Positions 1 through 6,258 of a stretch of 8,897 nucleotides of DNA are shown here, one piece after another; position 1 is the stretch's first letter; each line of letters begins with the position of its first letter. The stretch spans positions 1-8,897 of the forward strand of contig CALRZT010000207.1 of NCBI GenBank assembly GCA_943372725.1, written 5' to 3'. The translations under genes were made by a program, and so were the position numbers. This stretch comes from CAMDHY01 sp943372725 (GTDB lineage: Bacteria > Pseudomonadota > Alphaproteobacteria > Rhizobiales > Segnochrobactraceae). The notes under the pieces were generated by a model that searched no databases, had not been told where the DNA came from, and saw only the letters and a program-made list of their open reading frames with translations.

Positions 1-1084
1 GCGCCGGGCGCGACAGCACGAGGCCGAGGCGCTTGCGGTCCTCCGGCGCCAGCATGATGCCGTGGCCGATCGCCTCCCGGACGGACCGCGGCCAGGCGAC
101 GGGGCGGCCGTCGAGGGTCATGCGGCCGCTCGAGGCGGGGTCGTCGCCGGCGATCGCCCTGAGCGTCTCGGTGCGCCCGGCGCCGACGAGGCCGGCGATG
201 CCGAGGACCTCGCCGGCTGCCAGCGAGAACGTGATGTCGGAGACCACGCCCGGCACGGTGAGCCCCTGCACCCCTAGGATCTCGGCGGTGGCCGGTGGCG
301 TGCGCCGGCGGCCCGGCAGCACCTCGACGTCGCCCAGCATCGCCTGGACGAGGGACGCCTTGTCCCAACCCGCAGCCTTGCGGGTGTCGATGCGCTGGCC
401 GTCGCGCATAACCGAGACGCGATCACAGAGCCGCAGCACCTCGTCGAGGTCGTGCGAGATGAAGATGATCGAGACGCCGTTCTGCTTGAGCCGTCCGATC
501 AGCTCATAGAGGCGCGTGCGCTCGTAGGGGCCGAGCGGCGCCGTCGGCTCGTCCATGATGAGGACGTTCTGATCGGCCTGCACCGCCCGCATGATCTCCA
601 GCATCTGCTGGCTGGCGACCGACAGCGTGCCCGCCCGCGCGTCTGGGGCGATCGACAGCCCCATCCAGCGGGAGAGCTCGTCGAAGCGCCGGCGCATTGC
701 CCGACGGTCGGTCATGCCGAAGCGGCTCGGCACGACGCCGAGGAAGACATTCGACAGCGCCGACATCTCCGGGATGATCGTCAGTTCCTGGTAGATCGCC
801 GCGATGCCCGCGCCGCGCCGCATGCGCGGGTCGTCGAAGGCGATCGGCGCGCCTTCGATCTCGATCTCGCCGCTATCAGGCACAGCCGCGCCGGCGAGCA
901 TGCGGATGAGCGTCGACTTGCCGGCGCCGTTCGCCCCGACGAGGCCGTGCACCTCGCCGGTGGCGAGCTCGAAATCGACGCCGCGCAGGGCGCGCACGCC
1001 CGGGTAGGACTTCGAGACGTTGCGGACCCGCACGGCGACCGTGGACTTCGCTTCGCGGCGCTTGAGGATCGGCTGGTCGGTCAT
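1..1084 (-). CDS. Sugar-type (RbsA/MglA-like) ABC transporter ATP-binding protein, 3'-truncated by window edge
   Basis: This ORF starts at ATG 1084 and stays open to the left edge, giving 361 residues of a family usually near 500; the missing part is C-terminal. It is a double-ATPase subunit of a CUT2-type importer that powers uptake from the cytoplasmic face. The first nucleotide-binding domain is complete: Walker A GANGAGKST (about residues 51-59), Q-loop YQEL, the non-canonical signature LSVASQQM typical of RbsA proteins, Walker B VLIMDEPT and switch histidine ISHDLDEV. The second domain begins about residue 245 with the degenerate P-loop GLVGAGRTET, where Arg replaces Lys as is normal in this family, followed by the conserved PEDRKRLGL. 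No clear Shine-Dalgarno precedes the ATG, and there is no alternative in-frame start nearby. It lies 91 bp downstream of the binding-protein gene in the same direction. The permease is probably beyond the left edge. Substrate is not determinable from this subunit. Confidence 0.95.
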   Translation of the reverse strand, partial: MTDQPILKRREAKSTVAVRVRNVSKSYPGVRALRGVDFELATGEVHGLVGANGAGKSTLIRMLAGAAVPDSGEIEIEGAPIAFDDPRMRRGAGIAAIYQELTIIPEMSALSNVFLGVVPSRFGMTDRRAMRRRFDELSRWMGLSIAPDARAGTLSVASQQMLEIMRAVQADQNVLIMDEPTAPLGPYERTRLYELIGRLKQNGVSIIFISHDLDEVLRLCDRVSVMRDGQRIDTRKAAGWDKASLVQAMLGDVEVLPGRRRTPPATAEILGVQGLTVPGVVSDITFSLAAGEVLGIAGLVGAGRTETLRAIAGDDPASSGRMTLDGRPVAWPRSVREAIGHGIMLAPEDRKRLGLVLSRPA

Positions 1085-1125
1085 CGGCGACGGGCACTCG
1101 GCTCTGGCGTGGCCAGCGGATCTGG

Positions 1126-1165
1126 AAAAGACAGCGGGCGGCGGCCCGTAGGGGCCCACCGCCCG
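1126..1165 (-). terminator. Intercistronic hairpin (attenuator or mRNA-stabilising stem) between binding-protein and ATPase genes
   Basis: On the minus strand a GC-rich stem (arms CGGGCGGTGGGCCC and GGGCCGCCGCCCG, loop about CTAC, one G:T pair and one bulged G) spans 1135-1165. It starts 10 bases after the binding-protein stop codon. A short T run (TTTT, opposite 1126-1129) follows within a few bases. The weak T tract suggests partial termination or 3'-end protection, which would favour expression of binding protein over ATPase, a common arrangement in ABC operons. That role is inferred. Confidence 0.55.
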
Positions 1166-1175
1166 GACGCACCCA

Positions 1176-2252
1176 TCAGAAGTTCGGGTGATATTTGTCG
1201 GCGTTCTCCTTGGTGATGAACACCGTGCCGGTCGTCTCGGTGATCTCCGGCAGCAGAGCCTCGTCGATGTGGGCGTTGATCGGCTTGCCCTCGAGCGCCA
1301 TCATCAGAGCGACGGCGCCATAATAGGATTCCTGGTAGGGCAGGTAGGCCATGGTGAACTCCCACTTGCCTTCCTTGACCTTGCTGACGCCGAGCTTCGT
1401 GCCACCGCCGGAGAAGATCTTGACGTCCTTGGCGGGCTCGAGCCCGGCCGCGATCACCGCCTGCTCGACGCCGCGGGTCATGTCGTCCCACGACGAGATG
1501 ATCATGGTGATGTCGGGATGGGCGAGCAGCGCGTCCTGAATCTTCCTGAGCGCGATGCGCGGATCGAAGTCCGACGGCTCGTCGACGACGACCTCGACGT
1601 TCGGATACTTCGCGGCCGCCTTGTCGATGGCGCCCTCCCAGTAGCCGAACAGGTCGGAGCCGACATAACCGCCGACGGCCGCGACCTTGCAGGTGCCCAC
1701 GCAGGAGGAGAATGCCTTGTCGAGCATGTTGTCGAAGTGCATCGGGCCCTGCATCGTCACCGTTGCGGCGAGGCCGGGCGTGTAGTCGGGGTCGCCGCAC
1801 ATGGCGATGTCGATCAGCACCACCGGCTTGCCGGTCGGCTTGAGCAGGCGGTTCCACAGGCCGCAGCCGGGCTGCGCCGCGGCCGGGCCGAACAGGTAGC
1901 CGTCGAAGTCCTCGGCGACGGCGAGTTCGACCACCTTCGCCTGCTGGGCAGGGCTGAAGTTCGCATCGAAGATCTTGAACTCGAAGCCGTACTTGGCCGC
2001 CGCCGCCTTCAGCCCGTCGAGGCGGGCGAGGCAGTACGGGTTGTCGACGCACTCGGTCAGATAGCCGATGCGGTACTTCTTCGCCGGCACGACGCCCGAC
2101 TTGTCGTAATCGACGACCGCGGTAACGGCGGCCGAAGGTTCGGCCGCCGTGGCGCGGCCGACACCGAGGGCGGCGAGGAGACCGGTGACGAGGACGCCGC
2201 AGAGAAATCCGCTCAGGCGGCGGACGGCGATGCGGTGGGGGGCATTCGGCAT
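1176..2252 (-). CDS. Periplasmic substrate-binding protein of a CUT2/RbsB-type ABC importer
   Basis: This 358-residue protein binds the transported solute in the periplasm and delivers it to the importer whose ATPase is encoded next. The reading frame is open as far as 2582, but ATG 2252 is preferred. It has a Shine-Dalgarno (GAAGAGG, opposite 2262-2268) at 9 bases, and it is followed at once by a signal peptide: basic RIAVRR, a hydrophobic core at residues 13-32 and a signal peptidase I site ATA-AEP near residue 36. The mature part starts with the type-1 periplasmic-binding fold (YRIGYLTE at 60-67) and continues through typical elements (GYLFGPAA, KPVVLIDI, DITMIISSWDDMTRG, GGGTK). Six cysteines remain after cleavage (68, 74, 130, 152, 184, 188), an unusual number for this family that could form disulfides. 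The ligand is unknown. The divergent regulator and amidohydrolase suggest something other than a simple sugar, by inference only. The family is more certain than the ligand. Confidence 0.92.
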   Translation of the reverse strand: MPNAPHRIAVRRLSGFLCGVLVTGLLAALGVGRATAAEPSAAVTAVVDYDKSGVVPAKKYRIGYLTECVDNPYCLARLDGLKAAAAKYGFEFKIFDANFSPAQQAKVVELAVAEDFDGYLFGPAAAQPGCGLWNRLLKPTGKPVVLIDIAMCGDPDYTPGLAATVTMQGPMHFDNMLDKAFSSCVGTCKVAAVGGYVGSDLFGYWEGAIDKAAAKYPNVEVVVDEPSDFDPRIALRKIQDALLAHPDITMIISSWDDMTRGVEQAVIAAGLEPAKDVKIFSGGGTKLGVSKVKEGKWEFTMAYLPYQESYYGAVALMMALEGKPINAHIDEALLPEITETTGTVFITKENADKYHPNF

Positions 2253-2261
2253 GATTTCAGG

Positions 2262-2268
2262 CCTCTTC
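2262..2268 (-). promoter_or_regulatory. Ribosome binding site that decides the binding-protein start
   Basis: GAAGAGG on the minus strand lies 9 bases before ATG 2252. It supports this start over upstream in-frame ATGs, which would place about 110 unconserved-looking residues in front of the signal peptide. Confidence 0.7.
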
Positions 2269-2560
2269 GAGTTCAGGACGTCGATAGGGACGGTTGGCCG
2301 TGCAGCGACGAGGGCCGGGGACAAGGACGCCCTGACCGGCGGCGCGGGCCGGCGGCAATTCGGCCGATGAGACCTTCGGGTGCGCAGCACCGTCAGCGGC
2401 GCGCTCCACAACCCCGCCGACATGACGTTGCCTTGCGAGTGATCTTCAACGCGACGCCAACAAGTCAGACGAGTGGCAGATTGCGCATACTCCTTCGCCC
2501 GCAGCGACAGCAGTGCTGCAGCGGTGGAAACAGTAAAAATCCTATGTATGTTCGGATCGA

Positions 2561-2589
2561 AGTGTCTCGTCGCAGTGCACAATTGTCAA
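2561..2589 (-). promoter_or_regulatory. Predicted promoter of the ABC transporter operon
   Basis: A perfect -35 TTGACA (opposite 2584-2589) is followed after 17 bases by a poor -10, GACACT (opposite 2561-2566), giving a start near 2554. A strong -35 with a weak -10 fits an activator-dependent promoter. The LysR-type boxes centred at 2597 and 2619 would fall near -43 and -65, the usual activation and recognition positions for this regulator family. Assignment is by inspection only. Confidence 0.5.
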
Positions 2590-2611
2590 TTCGCAAATCG
2601 TGAATTATGAT
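2583..2611 (+). promoter_or_regulatory. Predicted promoter of the lysR-type regulator gene
   Basis: TTGTCA (2583-2588) and TATGAT (2606-2611) are separated by exactly 17 bases, each matching the sigma-70 consensus at five of six positions. A start near 2618 gives a leader of about 50 bases. The -35 lies in the palindrome AATTGTCAATT (2581-2591) and overlaps the -35 of the opposite promoter, so the two polymerases could not both occupy the site. Confidence 0.6.
2591..2603. promoter_or_regulatory. Putative LysR-type operator (T-N11-A), box 1
   Basis: The sequence T-N11-A lies within the inverted repeat AATTC-N9-GAATT (2588-2606), centred at 2597. It sits in the spacer of the regulator promoter, consistent with autorepression, and just upstream of the transporter -35. 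Confidence 0.5.
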
Positions 2612-2612
2612 A

Positions 2613-2625
2613 TCTGAAAATCAGA
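2613..2625. promoter_or_regulatory. Putative LysR-type operator (T-N11-A), box 2
   Basis: TCTGA-AAA-TCAGA is a perfect 5-bp inverted repeat and itself a T-N11-A motif, centred at 2619. It is 22 bases (about two helical turns) from box 1, as expected for neighbouring dimers of a tetrameric LysR-type regulator. Confidence 0.55.
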
Positions 2626-2652
2626 AATCATTTTGACTATCAAATAGGCAGA

Positions 2653-2669
2653 AATGCAGAATTTGCATT
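2653..2669. promoter_or_regulatory. Putative LysR-type operator (T-N11-A), box 3, abutting the lysR start codon
   Basis: AATGCA-GAATT-TGCATT is a perfect 6-bp inverted repeat containing T-N11-A (2655-2667), centred at 2661. It is 42 bases (about four turns) from box 2 and ends one base before the regulator ATG, where binding would block its own expression. Confidence 0.5.
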
Positions 2670-3671
2670 ATGAATAGGCTGAATCCCATCGGTCGCGTGA
2701 CGGGTGCGCCCAATCCGAATGCGGAGCGTTTCGTCTCGGCCCTCACCCTCCGGCAGGTCCGCTACTTCATCGCCGTCGCCGAGACGGGAAAGGTGAGCGC
2801 GGCCGCCTCGATGGTCGGCATCTCGCCCTCGGCCGTCACCGAGGCGGTCGGCGAACTCGAGACGCTCTCGGGCATGAAGCTGTTCCAGCGGCACTCGCGC
2901 GGCCTGACGCTGACCTACGAGGGCCACCGCCTGCTCTCCCACTGCCGCAACATCCTGTCGGCGGTGGAGGGCGCTAGCACCGCCCTGACGCAGCCCGACA
3001 GCGATGCCCAGGGCACCGTGACGCTGGCGACGACGATCACCATCGCGAGCTACTTCCTGGCGCCATTGCTCGTCCGCTTCCGGCGGATGTTCCCGAACAT
3101 CGAGATCGCGGTGGTCGAGGCGAAGCGGCTCGAGGTCGAGGCGGGGCTGGTGGCGGGCGACTTCGACCTCGCCCTGATGCTGGTCTCGAACCTGTCGAAC
3201 CGCGCGGCGCTACTCAGCCACACCCTCGTTCATTCCATGCGGCGGCTCTGGCTGCCGCCGAAACACCGGCTGCTGCGCCAGGACGTGGTCACCCTCGCCG
3301 ACGTGGCGCAGGAGCCCTACGTGCAGCTTCTCATCGACGACGCGGAGGCCACCACCAGCGCCTACTGGGCGGCGCACCGGCTGAAGCCGAACATCACCTT
3401 CCGCACGGAATCGGTGGAGGCGGTGCGCAGCATGGTGGCCTCGCGCAGCGGCGTCACCATCCTGTCCGACATGATGTACCGGCCATGGTCGCTGGAGGGT
3501 GACCGCATCGAGGTACGCGAGGTCGCCGCCGACATCCCGACGATGAACACCGGCGTCGTCTGGCCGCGGGCGACGCCGCTCTCGGCCGGCGCAAGCACGT
3601 TCCTGCGGTTCTGCCAGTACGATTACGACACCGGCGGTCTCGACGCCCGCCGGCGGATGCCGGTCGGGTAG
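2670..3671 (+). CDS. LysR-family transcriptional regulator
   Basis: This 333-residue DNA-binding regulator has the standard family layout. An N-terminal winged helix-turn-helix occupies about residues 26-85 (LTLRQVRYFIAVAETGKVSAAAS, then the recognition region ISPSAVTEAVGELE and wing LFQRHSRGLTLT), followed by a linker helix. The periplasmic-binding-like effector domain spans about 114-317 (GTVTLATT, GDFDLALM, and the conserved GVTILSDMMYRPWSLEG at 261-277). ATG 2670 lacks a clear Shine-Dalgarno; a GTG nine codons later is a possible alternative and both keep the whole domain. It is divergent from the ABC operon and followed 71 bp later by the amidohydrolase, so it probably controls both arms. 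The inducer is most likely the transported compound or its metabolite, by inference from LysR practice. The family call is secure; the exact subfamily is not recognised. Confidence 0.95.
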   Translation: MNRLNPIGRVTGAPNPNAERFVSALTLRQVRYFIAVAETGKVSAAASMVGISPSAVTEAVGELETLSGMKLFQRHSRGLTLTYEGHRLLSHCRNILSAVEGASTALTQPDSDAQGTVTLATTITIASYFLAPLLVRFRRMFPNIEIAVVEAKRLEVEAGLVAGDFDLALMLVSNLSNRAALLSHTLVHSMRRLWLPPKHRLLRQDVVTLADVAQEPYVQLLIDDAEATTSAYWAAHRLKPNITFRTESVEAVRSMVASRSGVTILSDMMYRPWSLEGDRIEVREVAADIPTMNTGVVWPRATPLSAGASTFLRFCQYDYDTGGLDARRRMPVG

Positions 3672-3730
3672 CCGGGACCGTCGAGGCTGCCGGGGGCTGG
3701 CACGCCGCTTGCTGCCGTCGGCTCCAAACA

Positions 3731-3736
3731 GAGGAG
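3731..3736 (+). promoter_or_regulatory. Ribosome binding site of the amidohydrolase gene
   Basis: GAGGAG lies 6 bases before ATG 3743 and fixes that start. The 71-bp gap after the regulator stop shows neither a T-tract terminator nor an obvious promoter, so co-transcription with the regulator is likely. Confidence 0.7.
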
Positions 3737-3742
3737 ACCGAC

Positions 3743-4573
3743 ATGTCCAGTGCGAAAGCAGCATCTCTGAGCCCTGCGGCGGACGCCGCCCCGGCGGCGG
3801 CCCGCCTGGGCGACGGCGCCTATGCCTGGACGGTTGATCCCGTCCACGTCGACCTGTCGATGGAAGCGGCGGCGCCGCGAAAGGCGACCATCGCCGCCGA
3901 GCCGCAGGCGATCACCGTCGACCTGGCCCGTTCGGCGATCATCATCGTCGACATGCAGAACGACTTCTGCGCCCCCGGCGGCTGGGTCGACTGGCTCGGT
4001 GCCGACCTGTCGCCCGAGCGGGCGCCGATCGGGCCGCTGCAGGCGCTGCTGCCGGTGCTGCGCAGGGCCAAGGTGCCGGTGATCTGGCTCAACTGGGGCA
4101 ACCGCCCCGACCGCAAGAACCTGCCGCCGACGACGCTCTACGTGTTCAACCGCGACGGCCAGGGCATCGGCATCGGCGGCGAACTGCCCGGCAATGGCGC
4201 GAAGCTCCTCGAGAAGGACAGCTGGTCGGCCGCTGTCGTCGACGAGCTCGAGCAACTGCCGGAAGACATCAAGGTCGACAAGTACCGGATCAGCGGCTTC
4301 TGGGACACGCCGCTCGACAGCATCCTGCGCAATCTCGACGTCAAGACGGTGTTCTTCGCCGGCGTCAACACCGACCAGTGCGTGCTGCACTCGCTGACCG
4401 ACGCGCACTTCCTCGGCTACAATTGCGTCCTCCTGGAGGACTGCTGCGGCACGACCTCGCCCGACTTCTGCCGGGAGGCGACGCTCTGGAACGTCAAGTT
4501 CTGCTTCGGCTTCGTTACCGGATCGGAGGCGGTCGTCTCTGCCCTCGAGGGTGGCGTGCAAGCGCGCAGCTGA
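3743..4573 (+). CDS. Isochorismatase-fold cysteine amidohydrolase, RutB/biuret-hydrolase-like
   Basis: This 276-residue cytoplasmic hydrolase belongs to the isochorismatase-like cysteine hydrolases. The catalytic triad is visible as Asp70 in VDMQNDF, Lys180 in VDKYRISGF and Cys213 in GVNTDQCVLHS. The spacing D-to-K 110 and K-to-C 33 nearly equals that of E. coli RutB (recalled as D24, K133, C166). Other RutB-like stretches are GGWVDWLGADL, SGFWDTPLDSILRNL and FLGYNCVLLEDCCGTT. The LLEDCCG segment also resembles biuret hydrolases. Known relatives cleave ureidoacrylate, biuret or N-carbamoyl compounds, releasing ammonia or carbamate. The exact substrate here cannot be read from sequence. About 60 residues precede the catalytic core, longer than in RutB; residues 1-22 are Ala-rich and probably disordered. 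No other rut genes are in the window, so a role in uracil catabolism is not supported. It probably acts on the solute imported by the divergent ABC system. Confidence 0.88.
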   Translation: MSSAKAASLSPAADAAPAAARLGDGAYAWTVDPVHVDLSMEAAAPRKATIAAEPQAITVDLARSAIIIVDMQNDFCAPGGWVDWLGADLSPERAPIGPLQALLPVLRRAKVPVIWLNWGNRPDRKNLPPTTLYVFNRDGQGIGIGGELPGNGAKLLEKDSWSAAVVDELEQLPEDIKVDKYRISGFWDTPLDSILRNLDVKTVFFAGVNTDQCVLHSLTDAHFLGYNCVLLEDCCGTTSPDFCREATLWNVKFCFGFVTGSEAVVSALEGGVQARS

Positions 4574-4713
4574 CCTGCGCCCCGGGCCGGGGCGAACACG
4601 TGGCGGGGTTTCTCGATGCAGCCTGCATCGCCGTGTCGGAGACGGTCTGCGATCGCATGACCGCCGCGGCCAGGCGGCAGCGGGCCGTGGTCGTCCGCGG
4701 CCGAGGAAGCAGG
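4574..4713. other. Convergent intergenic gap with two small inverted repeats
   Basis: The 140-bp space between convergent genes contains CGCCCCGG-G-CCGGGGCG (4578-4594), five bases after the amidohydrolase stop, and CGATGCA-GCC-TGCATCG (4614-4630). Either could fold in RNA from both directions and serve as a bidirectional transcription end. Neither is followed by a T run, so a factor-independent terminator cannot be claimed. Confidence 0.35.
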
Positions 4714-6258
4714 CTATCCCGCCAGCAGCGGAAAGGTCACGCCGATCGCCCAGGCGAAGGCGACCGCGTTGGCGACACCCGCCACGAACGGGTGCCCGGT
4801 CCGCCCGTAGACCCAGGTGCTGAACAACCCATAGACGAGGAAGAACAGCACGATGACGGGGATGATGATGATCAGGAAGAACAGCCTCTCGAAATCTAGC
4901 GCGACGGCGATCGCAAGCGAGATCAGGAAGGCGAGCTTGGCCGCGGCATAGGCGCCACGGGCGGCCCTTTCGCCACGGGTCAGCCATTCGTCGCTGAGGA
5001 AGAAGAGGAGGGTGCCCGCCAGCATGGCGAGGACGAGAGTGACGCGCCCTGGACCGGGAACGAACGACGTCACAAAGTGGTCGATCGGCCAGACCAGCGC
5101 GATGAAGCGGAAGGCGACGACCGCCGCGGCCGCCGCGATGAACGCCGCGGGCGAGGTCGCCGCCGGTGCGCGGACGCCGTCCGCCCCCCGCCGGAGCCAC
5201 ACGAGACAGGCCGCCGTGATCGCGCCGTACGTGGCGAAATGGGCGGCGAGATAGTCGCCGACCAGCACCGGCAGGAAGTGCGTCGGCAGGATGCGCAGCA
5301 ACAGCGGCGTGGCGATCATCGGCCCCAGCAGGGCCGGCCAGATCCGGTGCCATCCGAGCCCCGCTCCGACGGCCGGCACGGCGACGCGCGGCAGCAGCGC
5401 CGACAGCGGCCAGGCGAGCGCCACGACGCCGGCGACGAGGAGCAGGATCCACGGTCCACGGCTGTCGAGCACCGGGCCCGCCGGCCGGGCGATCCCGAAC
5501 GTCTGATCGAGCCAGCCCACCGCCTCGCGCAGGCTCGCCTGGCTATAGAGCACGCTCGCGTGCTCGACATGCGGGCTGAACGCGGCCCGGCGCCCAGTTC
5601 CCTGGGCCACGTCGCCATAGGTGACGCCGGCCTGCGGCTGCGCGGGAGCGACGGCGAGCCCGACGGCCCGCAGCGCCTCCTGCTTCAGCATCCCCTCCCA
5701 GTCGCCGACGACGACGAGCAGGTTGGCCGGCGTCGTCGCGGTGACGACGGGCGAGAACATCGAGACGGCGATGGTCGCGGCGACATCGGGAGAGGACTGG
5801 GCGAAGCGCACCACGATGTCGGACGCCATCGAATGGCCAAGCACGGCCAGTCGGCCGTCGCCGAGCCCGCGGGCGACCGCGGCGACGCGGGCCGTCTCGG
5901 CCACCAGGGCCCGCGTGGCGCCCTGTTCCTCGGTGATGCTGCCGCCGAGCGGCTCGGGGTTGCGGCCATGGCCGAGGAAGTCGAACGTCACCGCGACGTA
6001 GCCGTTGCGCGCGAAGGTCAGGGCGAACGAGCGCATCAGTTGCTGCGAGCCGGCGAAGCCGTGGGCAATGACGGCAACGGGCCCGAGCGCCTCGTCGGCG
6101 GGGCGGAAGACCGTCGCCGGCGTGCCGTCGACGTCGATCGTCGTGACCGTGACGCCGACCCCGGCAGCGTTGAGCCGCCACAGCGCCGAAGCGATGGCGA
6201 TCAGCGCGACGAGCGCCACCAGCCCCCGCAGCAGCATCGGTGGCGACGGCCGGGTCAC
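4714..6258 (-). CDS. Alpha/beta-hydrolase fused to a polytopic membrane domain
   Basis: This 514-residue protein begins at GTG 6258. Residues 8-27 form an N-terminal membrane anchor. An alpha/beta-hydrolase domain follows (about 35-255) with oxyanion-hole HGF (66-68), nucleophile Ser143 in GHSMA, a likely acid Asp186 in VVVGDWEG and His233 in HVEHAS, so the triad looks intact. From about residue 268 to the end come about seven or eight further hydrophobic segments (for example 270-289, 328-350, 372-390, 405-421, 438-455, 457-480 and 488-510), with charged loops including DEWLTRGERAARG. The signal anchor suggests a periplasmic hydrolase domain. I do not recognise a named family. Esterase, lipase or thioesterase activity is plausible but unproven. 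Its start overlaps the bciB stop by four bases (GTGA), implying translational coupling and a shared promoter. Confidence 0.88.
   Translation of the reverse strand: MTRPSPPMLLRGLVALVALIAIASALWRLNAAGVGVTVTTIDVDGTPATVFRPADEALGPVAVIAHGFAGSQQLMRSFALTFARNGYVAVTFDFLGHGRNPEPLGGSITEEQGATRALVAETARVAAVARGLGDGRLAVLGHSMASDIVVRFAQSSPDVAATIAVSMFSPVVTATTPANLLVVVGDWEGMLKQEALRAVGLAVAPAQPQAGVTYGDVAQGTGRRAAFSPHVEHASVLYSQASLREAVGWLDQTFGIARPAGPVLDSRGPWILLLVAGVVALAWPLSALLPRVAVPAVGAGLGWHRIWPALLGPMIATPLLLRILPTHFLPVLVGDYLAAHFATYGAITAACLVWLRRGADGVRAPAATSPAAFIAAAAAVVAFRFIALVWPIDHFVTSFVPGPGRVTLVLAMLAGTLLFFLSDEWLTRGERAARGAYAAAKLAFLISLAIAVALDFERLFFLIIIIPVIVLFFLVYGLFSTWVYGRTGHPFVAGVANAVAFAWAIGVTFPLLAG

Larger units (their letters stand above)
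2253..2669. promoter_or_regulatory. Divergent control region between the ABC operon and the lysR-type gene
   Basis: This 417-bp gap separates the two divergent starts. The part from about 2530 to 2669 is strikingly AT-rich against the GC-rich surroundings and carries the promoters and palindromes listed separately. The remainder, about 2253-2550, is GC-rich and would be a roughly 300-base 5' leader of the binding-protein mRNA if the minus-strand promoter is right. I see no recognisable riboswitch or convincing small gene in that leader. Confidence 0.75.

Noticed and set aside
2465..2488. Seven-codon leader ORF on the minus strand preceded by AAGGAG
   Set aside because: The AAGGAG is only one base from the ATG, too close for normal initiation, and the peptide has no attenuation-type codon run.
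2253..2582. N-terminal extension of the binding protein to ATG 2582
   Set aside because: The extra 110 residues show no domain, would bury the signal peptide, and would run across the predicted promoter. ATG 2252 has its own Shine-Dalgarno and signal sequence.
452..2603. Long plus-strand ORFs (452-1216 and 1188-2603) opposite the ABC genes
   Set aside because: Their translations are Arg/Gly/Asp/His-rich without domains, typical of the antisense of GC-rich genes. The minus strand encodes clear ABC transporter proteins.
4578..4594. GC palindrome after the amidohydrolase as a factor-independent terminator
   Set aside because: The loop would be a single base or need opened pairs, and no T run follows on either strand.
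3623..5452. 609-codon minus-strand ORF spanning the amidohydrolase and the hydrolase-membrane gene
   Set aside because: It is antisense to the amidohydrolase and out of frame with the membrane hydrolase. The protein has no domain and is Arg-rich throughout.
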